64,000 bases of DNA from Gracilaria domingensis (GCA_022539475.1 VCMS01000217.1:1-64000); one strand, 5' to 3'. Positions 8,443 to 20,478 are shown, numbered from the stretch's first letter. Numbers and translations are program-made. The notes: generated by a model not told the origin, from the sequence alone.

Positions 8443-10315
8443 CCCTATGAACCATGGTTCTAGACGAGATGCGTCCATTTAATTGCCAAAAAATGCTCAA
8501 CAAATAGCAGTAGGTGCCGAATAGTCCGCGCGCTATGGCCGTGTTGCATGGAGTGATTTTTTCATTTTATTTAATTGGCACCCAACATGTCCGATTGGCA
8601 GGCAACGGATTTACGGTGTCCCAAAAGCAGCCGATTTTATCGAGAAGAGCATATCGTCGCCCACTCTTTGGTCTCCTGTGGAGATCGGTGTCTTCTTTTC
8701 AAAAAAGAATTGCTGTTATATCTATGGCGTTTGCGCCTGCCTCGAATTCACTGATATCCGCCCAATTTTTTTCGCCCATACATGACTATGTCGCTTCTCT
8801 TTCCTCTCAACAGACGTTAGATTACCTCTCTGCAATCTATTCCTCATCCTTCATAATGATACTATGGGCTCACAGCCACCATCCCACACGGGTCTCCAAC
8901 CTTTCCTACCACTTTTTTGCCCGCTTTCCCAGACTTTAGCGTACCGCTCCCGTATTGAAGGCAAATTCTATTGCGCCCTCGCATTCGACGTGCCCCACTC
9001 ACTCGTCGTCTCATTTGCTTAGTACTATGCTGGAGCCCCTGTCAATTTGCCTGCAAAACCCGTTCCGCATTTTATAAGGTCGACATGGCGGGACACACCC
9101 GCTCAGAAAGAAGTTCTGCTGAAGAGGTTGGGCGAGGAGCCGTACTCAGAAGTTACACGAAACAACACTGTTTCATTCATTCATCGACGCGCTTCATAGC
9201 AAAATGGTTTCAACATCACCACGAGGATCTTAACCGCCCAGACTGCTTTACAGCTTAGCACAGTCGCACTCGCCTTAATCTCAATGGCTGAGCTGCGTGC
9301 TCAGAAACACCTCCTCTTCTCCACGGTTTAGTAGCGCATCCAAGTTGCGATCCAACAGTTTAAATGTAGTTCTAAGTACGTTGAAAAAGCACAGAAAGTT
9401 GAACACGGCCTTAGCTCCCATAACAAGATGGTGAAAAGCGTCATATCTAGGGCTCTTCCCAGCCGTATCATACTTGTTTATCACAAGTTGCTGCTCTTCA
9501 TAAGTCCCGAAGCGCGCTGCTGCAGCACGGAAGAGATGCACGAGAGTGTCGTCAAGCCAACCATGAACCTGGTGCCTCACGGCGCTAGGCAAGGGCTCGC
9601 TGCTGCGAATGCGCGTATTTGACATGGAACAGTACGTGGGAAGGACGCTCATTTCGGATGGTGCCACGTTTGGATATGAGATGCACCCCAGCGGAGGAAG
9701 AAGGCACAAATGAAAAAGGAATCGGACTGCATGGCGGCCTGAAGTAAGGTGCAGATGGGCAAAACTGGGATTGGGAACAGAACAAACGGACTAGCGCTAC
9801 TGCGTTTCCGTGGACACCATTGGACCTTGCAAAGAAGAATGAGGCCAAACAGACGCGTGTTATTTAAGCAAAGACTCGCGAATCAGCGTGGTGACTTTGG
9901 AAGTATCGAGCGGTGTCGATAACGGAGGGCAAGTGGTGGATTATGAGGAGGGCGAACGCTGCCACCCGAAATTAGAAATCGGTTTGTACATGAAGGCGTA
10001 TCGATCTTGATGAGCTGTCGATGGTAAGCCACCCTTCAAGAGCATGACCGCGCCCACCAAACCTCACAAGCCTGGCTCCCTGCGAATGCATTGGCAACTT
10101 CGCGACATGGAAATGATTCTGAACTGCTTTAATGTAAGATATTTCAATGCGGCACCAAAAGTGCCGGCCCTCCTGGTGGGGGAGTTTTTCTTTGACATCG
10201 TTCTAGCTAAGCTAGTGTGCCTATAGGAAATAGAAAGGGAGAGAGGGAGAGAAAGCGTTCTCAGCGTACCACTCTTTGCGACAGATGTGATCTATGCATT
10301 TCAGTTCTCTGTTAA
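8443..10315. other. No supportable gene
   Basis: Mixed-composition sequence with several frames of 60-140 codons on both strands, none with recognisable motifs. The frame at 8,514-8,939 (+) and the one at 9,281-9,709 (-, with AAARFGTYEEQQL and KAVFNFLCFFN) are the longest; the latter could be a small unknown protein but has no supporting context. A GA-rich run is at about 10,228-10,254. Confidence 0.3.
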
Positions 10316-11808
10316 ATATCAAATATGGGTCATGTTCACATCTTTTCCCAGCGGACATCGGTCGCATACATCGAAGCTTGTGAGGCAGACCAGCACAAAC
10401 AGTGCCTAGGACACACGCAGTCCTGTTCTAATAGCAAGCGCGCTTTCTAGGTAATCTAGAAAGTCCTTCCTGGCATCTGAACCACTTTGCGCATTTTCGT
10501 CTCCTTTTGCAGCCCCTCCCACGCTTCCTGCACGACGAGCGTCAGGCCCAGCAGGAATTTCTGGAGACGATGCGGTGCACCGCCCGTTAACACATGCTAA
10601 ACCGTTTTAAAACACCCAGAACGGATCCTGTCTGCATAGATGGTCGAGCCGCATTGGTATCACACACCGCTTCTGAAACTCAGTTCCTGCGCATATCAAC
10701 CCTGCTAAGCAAACAGAACCAGGAGCCTTGCAATTTCCGCCCCATAGAATCGGCCCACGGTACCGAGGAAAGGGGGAGCTATCGGCAAGATGGGGGGCAG
10801 AGCACCTCTCGTTTCCCTTGCGCCCGACACGAACGGCTCTCTGCACGCGCATCTTGTTTTTCTTGCACGGGCTTACTAGAGGACGCCGACGCCTTCCGTT
10901 CTGAAAATTGAGACCTCGCGCGCAAACTCGGTGTGGATTACTTTGGCATCATTTTCCAGCAGTTTTCGGTCACACACATCGAAGCATGTGAGGCGGTCCA
11001 GCACAAACAGTACCCAAGACATATGCGTTCCTGTTCAAAGAGCAACTACGCTTCCTCCGGATGCAGCATATTGCTTTCCGCCATTATTTGCACTTTAGCC
11101 GATTTCCGCAACGCATTCTCGCACCTCGGGCACCGCGTCGGCCTGCACGAAAGCCTGTAAACCTCCCGATGAGGTCCATCGTCCTTGAACACATGGTAGA
11201 TCTTGCTGACAGACCTGGAACAAGTTCTTCGACATCGGTGTCCTTCTGATTGAGGTATCGCGCAAACTTTTCTATTGAATGTTCTGGCGCAGACCGTCCC
11301 AGCAGCACATATAGAGCAATTAGTCAAACAGTTTCCTCCTGCAGGCACTTTCTTCAAACATATACCTCTGATGCATTCTAAATCAGCTTTGCATACCTGG
11401 TACAAGTTCTGCCCACAGAAAAAACCCGCAGCAATAGATTTCACTCACATCTTTGACTCAGCAGGTCCTGCGCATACAGCGCCAGGCTCACAAGTTGTAC
11501 CACTTCTAGCGCATCTCATCCCTAGTTTCACATGACTTGGAGTGCACACATGGTTGACGCACGTTAATCCTTTCTGACAAACTTGTCCGTATCCGACCCA
11601 CAACGCTCTCCTGCTCTGTTTGGAATCACACATCTTTTTTCACCGCGATGTCCTACAAAAACTGAACCTTTCGGACATAATCGGCAAGCAAAGCCTTAAA
11701 GCTTCTCCAAGTGCCCTACAGAGATCTTTTCTGAGTCAATTGAAACTTTGCTTGCGGCAAGCACACATACAGTCGCCATCATGTACAGTATAAAGAATCG
11801 AATAAACA
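10316..11808 (-). pseudogene. Decayed secreted Cys-rich repeat protein
   Basis: Reading right to left, an ATG at about 11,808 opens a signal-peptide-like segment (MFIRFFILYMMATVCVLAAS). It is followed by a series of similar Cys-rich units of about 45-60 residues, each with G..C..G.VCAG and, 5-7 residues on, RC..P...G..C and often DP. Units are recognisable near 11,690-11,600, 11,560-11,470, 11,420-11,230, 11,040-10,940, 10,740-10,607 and 10,440-10,325. They lie in different frames with stops between, so the gene is decayed or split into many small exons. The segments 10,362-10,430 and 10,967-11,040 are close DNA duplicates, showing that units spread by duplication. Cys spacing resembles extracellular EB-like modules. 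The role would be extracellular, but the function is unknown. Confidence 0.5.
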
Positions 11809-13320
11809 TCTTTCATCCTCTTCAAATCACAAGTATAACTGACTGTGATAGGAAGGATGAGTGAACGACTGGTACACACTTGCAAGGAGAGAAGGTGACC
11901 GAGAGAGCGAGAGTACGTATGTATGGAACCAAATGGTAGGCTTCAATTCTTTTGCAGCACCTTTCCATTAAGGCGTTGAAACAGACGGAGCCTCAAAATC
12001 CATCCAGCTCCATGCGTAGAAACCACACGAACTGATGAACTGACAGAATCGTTCGAAGCATGATGCCACATCCGCAATGCATACGATAGTCAGAAAATGC
12101 CGTACTTGTCAGTAAATGCAAGGTTTAGCTCCCCTAATGCACCCCGGGCCTGTCCTCACGAACAGCGCCGGGCAAAAGAGAACGAGCGAGTTCACTTATC
12201 TCCGACTTTAGATTATCCTATTGTAGCCCATGTCAAAGTAACGGTGCGTGGAAATCCCCACAGCTGAAAGCGTTCACGGTAGATAATATCTCTTCATATA
12301 ATGTACCGGTCATAACCTTCACGGGTTTAGTTGCCTTCTACGAGGAACAGTACCGTCCAAAATGTGCAGCAAGCCGGAGCGATATTACATTATCGAAGGC
12401 ATTACGATTTAGATCGGCGGACAAAAACACTGCCACCCGCGCGCCGTCCCCCAAGTTGGGGGCTCCAACAACTCCACGACCGTCCTTCCCTCTGCCTCAC
12501 GATCTGGATCGTCCACCACCCGATCGTCTAATATGCGACCGTTTTCGAGTCTTTGTCGAGCGGAATCATCCGCCGAGATGGGATAACGCGAGCTCCAGCT
12601 CTCCGATACACGTCACTGTGTTACCGAGGATGAGAACAAGTAATACAGTCCAAAAAGATGGTGCTGTCGCCAGAGGCAGGAACGGCATCTAGGAGGAGAT
12701 AATTCCCCTCCAGAGGCAGAGTTTACCAGAGGGAGCATGCTTGGGTTGTCGAGTACAACGTGGATAGGTAGGTCGTCCGGCGCGGCTTCGAGGAAAAATA
12801 CGCTTGGCGAATGTCGACGGCACGAAGGTACTGTAGGTATAACGAACGAAAGAGACCTTTATTTAATGGCATATGGTAGGTATAGGGCTAGGCATCTGCG
12901 TTAGCCGTCATGTTACAGAGTAGGAAGTTCCTAGCCCTTCTATTCTAGGGAACTGCTCTTTGGGCGCACGCTAGTATTTTGCAGAATACCGGACAGTACG
13001 AAGACACTGCCTTCCGCATAGCGAACATACGCGGTGTAGGAGACTCATACGCGACGCACAGGTGTGGACTGCTCACAGTTCGCTTGGACAAGTGACATAG
13101 CGGTTTTTGTTCCTGCAAGTGGGACTTTGCGACAGAAAGCGTGGAAGTTATAGTTCAGTAGCACCCCATCAGCGAAGTTCAAGCAGCATCAAGGCCCATT
13201 CTCATCTTCTGTTGACGTGGATACTATCAACTTCACGTCTGCGGTGAGTATCGTGAACCTACCCTGGGCGTGCAACACGCGCGCGCGCATTTGTGCTACT
13301 TTCGAGAGATGGAACTTGGT
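11809..13320. other. No supportable gene
   Basis: About 1.5 kb with only short frames of unremarkable composition. A short run of alternating GC (about 13,278-13,290) is present. I see no transposon end, RNA gene or conserved motif. The left edge should hold the promoter of the minus-strand Cys-rich gene. Confidence 0.35.
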
Positions 13321-13327
13321 TTAGTTT

Positions 13328-13988
13328 GTGCCTAGCTCTCGCTTCCTGGTCTCCGTGGGCACGGCGTATACAAAAATCAGCGAAAAGGCTTTAGTGTCGG
13401 CAGCAGCCCAAGAATTCCCCAATCTTGATTTAGTGATACCAGCAGCTTCAGAAGACATCAGTGATGAAGAAGATATGAAGCAGAAAGTGCCTTTCAAGGA
13501 AAAAGTGGATGTGAAACACGAAGTGCAGGTGAAGCAAGAAGGGCATGTCAAACTGGATGACCATTAAGATGCTTTCTCTGAATCGGAAGAAGAGATTCTA
13601 GATGGTGAGCACACTCGAATGTCAAAGAGAGTGGGTGACGACTACGTCGTTCTAGTAAGAGAACAGAAACTTTGTACTTCTGTGGAATGCCCCTGTCCTA
13701 ATGTTTGCCATGCAAAGAGGAGGATTGGAAAGTACGGTAAGTTGGCGAGAGAAGGGTCTTGGACGTGTATCCATTGTGATGCAACAGGTACCGGACCACA
13801 TAGATTTGAATCTCTGTCAGAGCCTCGCACACATGTTCACATACCAAGAATGCCTCAAACATCATGGTCTTCTTGAGCCAGTCTTGAGGCCGCGAAAACG
13901 GCTTGGGAAAAGGAAAGTTTACGTCGTGAACAATCCGAAGTATGAAGGGGAGGTGAACGGAGTTCGAAAGTTTCGTTGCAAACGGTGA
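13328..13988 (+). pseudogene. Unrecognised relic with a Cys-rich putative zinc-binding segment
   Basis: Two or three plus-strand frames follow each other (13,328-13,567, 13,619-13,876, 13,701-13,988). The first ends with Lys/Glu/Val-rich repeats (VKHEVQVKQEGHVK). The second has CTSVECPCPNVC followed by WTCIHCD, i.e. several Cys pairs that could bind zinc. Nothing matches a family I can name. Frame changes between the parts suggest a decayed gene, possibly from a DNA transposon. Low confidence. Confidence 0.25.
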
Positions 13989-14329
13989 CATAGGCATCTG
14001 AACTACGCAAATAGGTTTCATCACTGTGCGAAGTGTTGGTTGCAAACCGCTGAGTGAACATCGTGATACTGAATGTGAAACGTATCATGGAGTAGTACTT
14101 TTCCGCATGCAGCAGACGCCTTGTTCCAAACTGCGCGGCGGTTGGGCGATTCAAGTGGGTGGGATCTCGGCCAAAGCAGTCGTTGGTGTAGTGGTGTTCG
14201 GCGCGTAGAGGTAGATGGTTTTGGATGGCGGCACGGGCACCATGAAAATGTGTATAAGGCCGCATTGTCACGAAGACTATAGTTTACGTAGTAGAATACA
14301 AAGGTGGCGAGCGTCATCGAGAAGCGATT

Positions 14330-14680
14330 TCATCTGGGGCTATTGTCAATATTACCCGTAGCCACACCAATCGCAAATCCAACCAGCTGGACCAAGAAGG
14401 TGAGAACGCCCGTGATGAGCCAAATATACAGCCAGCCTTTCTTGACGGGGCGAGTGTATGTAAACGAGGAGTCTTGATCCAAGTATTCAGTCTGTCTTCT
14501 GAACCTGACCAACGGCTCAGACTGGCTGAGCTTCTGTCGCGTCAACTCGGCGGCAGACAGCTTCTGACGGCCTGGCTCGCACATGGCGACGGCGCGACAC
14601 GTGCAGAGCGCGGAGCGGCTGCGGGCGGCACGAAGCGCGACGTCGATGGAAGTGAGCAAGGCTGTCTGTTGCGAAGTCAT
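14330..14680 (-). CDS. Small single-helix membrane protein, unknown function
   Basis: Intact 116-residue frame from ATG at 14,680 (MTSQQTALL). Residues of about 45-75 are charged and polar (LTRQKLSQSEPLVRFRRQ). One clear hydrophobic helix follows at about residues 80-108 (GWLYIWLITGVLTFLVQLVGFAIGVATG), ending with a short polar tail (NIDNSPR). A one-pass protein with the N-terminus rich in basic residues is expected; it could be plastid, mitochondrial or endomembrane. No domain recognised. Its neighbours are decayed genes, so it might itself be part of inserted DNA. GC-rich frames on the other strand are by-products. Confidence 0.5.
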   Translation of the reverse strand: MTSQQTALLTSIDVALRAARSRSALCTCRAVAMCEPGRQKLSAAELTRQKLSQSEPLVRFRRQTEYLDQDSSFTYTRPVKKGWLYIWLITGVLTFLVQLVGFAIGVATGNIDNSPR

Positions 14681-14805
14681 GTTTGACCGAGCGCTCGATG
14701 CGGGACAATGAGGAATGAGTGCTTCATGTCGACTGCTCCATAGCGGCGGTTGTAATCAATGCTTAAATCATTGAAGGCAAGTAGGACCAGCTGGCGGAGC
14801 GGTGC

Positions 14806-14830
14806 AAGATCGAGCGCAACGCTCGATCTT
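14806..14830. other. Perfect 11-bp hairpin with a 3-nt loop
   Basis: AAGATCGAGCG, loop CAA, then CGCTCGATCTT. The arms pair without mismatch. It lies between the small membrane-protein gene and the M1 relic. No T run follows, and its role is unknown. Confidence 0.6.
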
Positions 14831-15033
14831 TGGTGCGAGGGAGGAGAACAGCCACCACACGCGCGCGCGTATGTCGCTGCGGTTGCATGTGGCCATCACG
14901 GCGTACAGGGCAACAACACGCCCACGGTGCCACGCGTGAAGCTCGCTGCGCTCGTAATTTCTCCAGAGGATGACATGCTCTCATTGTACTATTATGGGCA
15001 TTTGATCCAAGCTGTATTCAGCTACCCGGTACC

Positions 15034-16650
15034 TTAAAATGAGACGGTCAGGTAGTTGTTTCATACCAAGTTGTCGACCGAGTCGATGGTCTGCTGTTCA
15101 GCAGAGAGAATGAGAGACACTGGGTAGTATCCGATCATGAAACTGAGTGAGCTCGTTATTGGCTTCCAGGTGTTGATCACCGTAGTAATCGTACTACGCT
15201 GTCATTCAAGTTGCAAACGCCTGCAGAAGAAAACCTGAATGCCCTGGCAAATGGGGAATTGATGTCCGAAGAAATTGAAGGCCCTGAGAAAGTTTCACAA
15301 TGGAAAATGAAGCAAATTAGGCCGAGCTACCTGATTTGTGTCGCAACCGGGCGGTTCGTCACTGCAAGTGGAGTGAGCAGCATGGCCAGCTCCGATAATT
15401 ATTATGGAGAATAAGGTTCAGTTTGAGCTCCTTTGGCCTAAGTACTACCAATTTTGTGTTGGTGACGTTGGTGGAGCCATGGAGAACAGCTAACTTGTAT
15501 CATATGACGAATGATACATGTTGGATGAGCGAAGTTCAAGTGAAAGAGTGCACAGAGCTGATAGAACTGCCGTTCATAAACTGGAACTTAGTTGGTTTGG
15601 CAATATGGTTGTTTCCTTCATATGTCTGCGATAGTTTCCTCAAGGAATCATTCGTTACTCTGATTTTGGCAGATTGGTATCATTATAAGAATGGTGAGAA
15701 GGAGTTTCAAAACACTCTCACAAAATATGCTGAAACATCATTCGCTGCAACCTTGGAGTATGTGCGTCCAATTGTACGTTGGAATTATGAGTCTTCCTGG
15801 TCTCTTTTCGACAGACATTTGTAAACGAATGGGGCATGGCGTCTTCACATGCTTCGCAAAAAGCTAGTTAATAACACTTTTTGGAGTGCTGTTTCGCATT
15901 AACAGCACAACCGAGCATGGCAGACAGTGGAGGCTGATGATTTTCGAAGAGATATTGAAGAATTCTCGACGGAACCGCTTGGTTCTTTCTTTGATCAGTG
16001 GTTGTACGGCAAAGAACATCGGGTGCTAGAAGTTTCGTTCCCTTATGACGCCTCAAAGGGTGGCTGCCCAACTATTACTGTGAAACAAATTGAAGCAGAC
16101 GAGAAGAAAGATATTAGTCTCTTGGACATTACCATCGCTATTGCGATTGAAGTAAGTTCTGGTACATAGGAGACCCACACTCTCGCAATGGAAAGTGGCG
16201 CGAGCACAGCACAGCTGGTTGACACAGTTCCGGCGAAGCCGCTGCAGTTGGTGGTTGATCCGGAGAAGAAAGTACTTCATAACCTTGTAAAGCTAAAGTT
16301 GTCAATTTTGACATGCATATTCGTGCTCTTTCACACGCGCCAAGATTTGCTGGAAGATACCAGTCCGATCAATTTCTCTTCGAATTGGGGTCGCGCAGAT
16401 CCAGATTTGCACTACGTGATGCTCTGAAAAAGCACAGTCTTGCTACAGCAGCAGAACCTCTGGGGCAAGGGATGCAGGGAGGGATTTGACACAAACAGCG
16501 ACACCGGCACAAACATAGTGGGGCTTTGGGCGCCGTCCCCAGTAGCGCCGAAGGGAACATAATGTGCTCATCAAGCGCGGCTGCGATGGGCGTTGCAGCC
16601 GTGGGCGTACCAGCCGGCGCCGATAGAAGGGCGTCACGAGATAACATGAT
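15034..16650 (+). pseudogene. Decayed M1-family (aminopeptidase N-like) metallopeptidase
   Basis: Pieces of an M1 peptidase appear in the right order. The N-terminal beta domain is at 15,034-15,414 (LLFSRENERHW, ARYWLP, then FKLQTPAEENLNALANG and SYLICVATG). The GGAMEN exopeptidase motif is encoded at 15,470-15,487. A helix equivalent to the one after the zinc site follows (FLKESFVTLILADWYHYKNG). The C-terminal part at 15,850-16,430 has GAWRLHML-like and FFDQWLYGKEHRVLEV. The pieces sit in different frames with stops, and the HEXXH zinc motif is not preserved, so the gene cannot give an active enzyme. M1 enzymes trim N-terminal residues from peptides. Normal length is about 850-900 residues, so compression and loss are evident. 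Confidence 0.8.
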
Positions 16651-18518
16651 GTAATGGGCACGCGTGCCGGTATTTTAAATTTATCAAAACCTCTTCGGAT
16701 TTGATACAGCGCGCGCGAAGTTACAAATTCGCGCCCTCGCGAGAGCATTTTGAAATTCCCCCTCAGACGCAGTGTGCGCGCACTCTGCACCGCACATGCG
16801 CCGTGCGCCGTGCGCAGTGCGCAGTGTGCTTCGCCGCGCACCCGATCTCTCCCACACGTGGTGCGACAGTTTGCTTCACAGTGTGAAGCGGACTGTCGCA
16901 CCATTTCAGGTTCACACCAAGCGCTGCCGCGCGGCTGCCCGTGCACGTATTGCACTCACGCCTCGAGCTGCACACGTATGCCGCGCTGCCGCACGGGCGC
17001 GCCGTAGTGCCCACCACGGGGCGGGTGGCCGTCGCGCTGGTACTGCGCGTGTGCGGCGCCGTGCAGCTGTTAGCGCTCAGCAGTTTGACGGGCGCGCGCG
17101 GCAGTGGCAACGGCGGCATGCGGCGCGGCCACGACTTGCGCGCCTAGTCTACGGCTGTGCGCGCAATGGCGCGGCGGGGCGCGCTGTACATCTTCTCGAG
17201 ACTCGTCGAATGCGCGCGCGGTCCGCGTCATGAATACGCCCCTTGGGCGTCCTCTCCGCCGTCCCCTCCGCGGTTTTCACCTCCAATACCACCCGCCAAC
17301 AACCACTCGCCGTCCACGGACGTTCGTCCGCTTAAGCTGCTTCGGAAGCTTTTGGTGTTCAGCTGCTGTCTGTATCCTGGGATTTCGCCGCATACGAGGC
17401 AGCAGCCCACTGTTGACATGAACCATCACGGTGCCCCTGCGGTTGGCCGAGAGCAGAGCCTGCTTTCCAGGCTCCGCCCAGCACACCTGAGCGCCAACGC
17501 GTTGTGCGTTTTGCTCAGGGCGGCTATTATCATCAACTGCCAGGCTCCAACCGCAAACCAACCACTTTACAAGGGCCTGCCACGCTTTAGCGTCTTGCGC
17601 GCACGCACGTATGCTGCCGGTTTTTAGGTTCATGCAGTTCCACAAGATTGTCAACATCAGCTGGCACTTGTTGGTGGTGGCCACTCTGCGCCCGTTGTTC
17701 CATTTCCATTTCTGTGCCCCTTTCATCAAGAGGCGCGCTACTTGGAACTGGTCTGATCGTCTTTACGCCTGCAATGCTCTTCCAATCTGATCTGCTCCTA
17801 CTGGCTAGTGGCATGTATGGCATCTCCTACCTCTGACGTCACACACGTATCCGGAACTTCTATCCGATAAACCCATCTTATGCTGCTAGACGACATTCCA
17901 CTCCTTTCGCACCAAACTACCGCCGCTCTGCAGTACATGGAATTCCTGCTACATCATGGCCCGCCGCACTTCTACTATGACAATCGCATGAGGTAAGGGC
18001 TGCAGTTTAACCACTGCAACTCGCCGGCTGCTTTCTGCAGTTCGATCCCTCCCTTCACGCGCCCGAACAGGGTCATCACCCACGTCCGGCTGCGCTGGAA
18101 CTATAATTGGTACCAATACCGCTTGGGACTGCAGCTTGTATCCGCCGTAATCGTATGCCCGGAAGCGCTGCTCCGTTCACACTTTTGGATTTCATTTCCG
18201 CCTTCTGCGAGAACTCTTTTCGTTTATCGCATGCCATATCCAAACCCGTGGCGTTCGCCGTGCTAGATGACATGTTGTTTTTCTAATTGCTGTGCCACCT
18301 CTTTTGTTCAATACCGTATAATTTTTGCTGTCCGTGCCCATCACACAGTCATGCACGCCAATTGTGTTCGAGGTCACCATGCTGGTCTGTACTAATCTCA
18401 AAGATAGCGGTAGTTGTTTCACACCTAGCTGCTGACCCTTGAAGAGTTACTTTGCAACTATTGCTGTGCACAAAGGTTCAAAGAGACAAGTTTGTGCGGC
18501 ATCAAAGAGAAAGGTTAT
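16651..18518. other. GC-rich tract, no supportable gene
   Basis: From about 16,690 to 17,250 the sequence is very rich in CpG with alternating GC stretches and open in many frames, which explains the many apparent frames on both strands. None shows a conserved motif. The remainder to 18,518 has short frames only. It may be a CpG island or an unmethylated spacer; I cannot tell. Confidence 0.35.
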
Positions 18519-19196
18519 TTATTTTAGCTTTACAAGATTATTTCCCTGTTTAACCTGAAACGAATTTGCATTGTCAGGGACTGTTTCAGTTCGAAGGATC
18601 AAATGCGTGTATGTCTTAATGAGCTGATGCTCTTCATGAATCTCGTAGATATAATTGGCGCTACTGCTGTTCTTCTGAACAACAGAATACTTGGTAGACG
18701 AAGTGCTTTCTTCAGTTTCAAGCGGTCCTCGCTCTCTTGTGCTATTGTCAGTATCCTCGTCAGCTGTAGATGATGACAGCATAACTCTGGGTTCACGGGA
18801 TATATTGGCACCGCTGCATGAGGATGTCATGGCTTTTTGCAGAGAAACACCGCTTGAATCTGTCGTGCAATAATCTGCCGGGTTAAAATCGGGTCCAGAA
18901 CTTGAAGAGGAATTTGAAAGAGAATCTTTGCGAGCATGATATCGGTCTCGTCTTCTTCGTAACTTCTCTTCGCACACGGTTGCAGGTTCTGCTGCAGAAG
19001 CAGCTGCGTACAATTTTCGACGCCTCTGATTTTCCCTCTCTCTGTTTCCTTTCTTCGTTCTCCATATTTTCTTCCGTAACGATCCACTACATGGCTGCTT
19101 TCTGATATCAGCTAAATTTCCTGCAGCGGTGAACAGCAAATATATAACTTGTGCCTGCGATTGGGCGGGCTTCGAGGCGCGAGATGTTTTGAACAC
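18519..19196 (-). CDS. Hypothetical Ser-rich basic protein, possible accessory gene of the CMC transposon
   Basis: Open frame of 225 residues from ATG at 19,196. A basic stretch in the first half (KIWRTKKGNRERENQRRRK, then KLRRRRDRYHARK) could bind DNA or act as a nuclear signal. The middle is Ser/Thr-rich and acidic (STADEDTDNS). No family is recognised. Same strand as the transposase frames at 19,793-22,875, with about 600 bp between. It may be the last gene of that element or an unrelated host frame. Composition is coding-like but there is no independent support. Confidence 0.35.
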   Translation of the reverse strand: MFKTSRASKPAQSQAQVIYLLFTAAGNLADIRKQPCSGSLRKKIWRTKKGNRERENQRRRKLYAAASAAEPATVCEEKLRRRRDRYHARKDSLSNSSSSSGPDFNPADYCTTDSSGVSLQKAMTSSCSGANISREPRVMLSSSTADEDTDNSTRERGPLETEESTSSTKYSVVQKNSSSANYIYEIHEEHQLIKTYTHLILRTETVPDNANSFQVKQGNNLVKLK

Positions 19197-19792
19197 AATT
19201 ATATTTGTGTTTCACGGGATACATATCTTTTCCACGGGCAAACGATGTTCATCGGAAATCTGCAGCTCCATGTACTTTTCACTCATACCTTGGTTCGTGT
19301 GAGAAAATATTTTGAATCTAGATCGTCCAAACCTCTGCTTCGATGCGACGCAGGAGTGCAGGACATCAGCAGTCGTAATGGTCTCATTCGAGATTTCGTT
19401 CGTGCCGCGCTGCGTGGCACAATCCAATCCCAGGCTAACACTACACGCATATCTACGTGTACCGGATGGAATTACACGCTGTATCTTCGTTTCCAGATGT
19501 GTGCTTGTACAAAGTTGGGGCTTGGTGATGGTTCCGATGTCTCGCAGTAATCAGTATTTCCCGGTCTAGCTGCACAGCTTTCCCCATTCTCTTTGAAATT
19601 CATTGCCATTGTCGTCTAGAGGGACGGTCGCTCTTCCTAACTCTCTAAAACGCTTTGATGCAAGCATCCAGAACATGAGGTGATGTCTCAAGCATTGCTA
19701 CTTGCTACGATGTGTAATTGGAAACGATATGGAAGGGGATTGGAAGAATAGTCACACAATGCATGGAAAAAAGGTTTTCGATTTGGTATCAC

Positions 19793-20437
19793 CTAGACGC
19801 GAGATCTAATACCTTGCAGGGATTCCACAACCCCTGCAGAGCTGTTGGCCGCTATTTGATTTCTATCGACATAGTAGCGACGGCCGGAAATATCTAAAAT
19901 TCCGATTTCTCTGTCGATGCAGTTCACGATCTCGATGGAATTGACAACTCTTTGCCGTCCCTCCGTGTACAAAATCCCATAGGAAATATCTTCAACTAAT
20001 CCGTACTCCCAAGAGACATCGACGAATACAGGCTTGAGTTTTAGTGTCTGCCCATTGTGAGCGACTTCTACGACCAACTCAATTATTTTGTTTATTGACT
20101 CGTAGTAAACATCTCTACGAGTGTCTGCAGAGGCTTGATGAACGCAAGAAGAATGCTGTGAGCCTTCCGGCACAAATTGTGCAGCGATATGATGTTTCTG
20201 TCGAGCGCTGATTCTCCTCCTACATCTCTTTGTGAAAGATTCTCTGCTCTCTATGACTAAGTTGCTGCCGGGCTTTGGTATCGTCGCCGTCTTAAATCTC
20301 CTCGCGGATTTGATTGAGACCGATGATGCCTTCTGCTGGAAGTTTGCTGCGAGGAACTTATTCAAAGCTCTGATTACCTTCTCCGGAACATGCTCGTAAA
20401 CGTGCTGCAGCCCATGACATGTCACAACGATTTCCAC
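19793..20437 (-). CDS. Companion frame downstream of the CMC transposase
   Basis: Open frame of about 214 residues, on the same strand as the large transposase and immediately after it. The frame is open further upstream, through SPFQSANYVPKIQDVEIVV, and overlaps the last codons of the transposase frame in a different phase. It has no good ATG at its start. It may therefore be the C-terminal part of the same protein, reached by frameshifting, or separated by a recent frameshift. Motifs include a basic RRFKTATIP..R..CRRRISARQKHH block and a beta-rich C-terminus (YGLVEDISYGILYTEGR, IGILDISGRRYYVDRN). Plavaka-type Tnp2 proteins do have an extra C-terminal region, which supports that reading, but this is inference. 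Confidence 0.5.
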   Translation of the reverse strand: MEIVVTCHGLQHVYEHVPEKVIRALNKFLAANFQQKASSVSIKSARRFKTATIPKPGSNLVIESRESFTKRCRRRISARQKHHIAAQFVPEGSQHSSCVHQASADTRRDVYYESINKIIELVVEVAHNGQTLKLKPVFVDVSWEYGLVEDISYGILYTEGRQRVVNSIEIVNCIDREIGILDISGRRYYVDRNQIAANSSAGVVESLQGIRSRV

Positions 20438-20478
20438 ATCCTGTATTTTAGGGACGTAATTGGCGCTCTGGAATGGGC

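Noticed and set aside
16443-17630. Many Ala/Arg/Cys-rich frames on both strands
   Set aside because: The GC-rich tract lacks stop codons by composition; no motif or conserved start.
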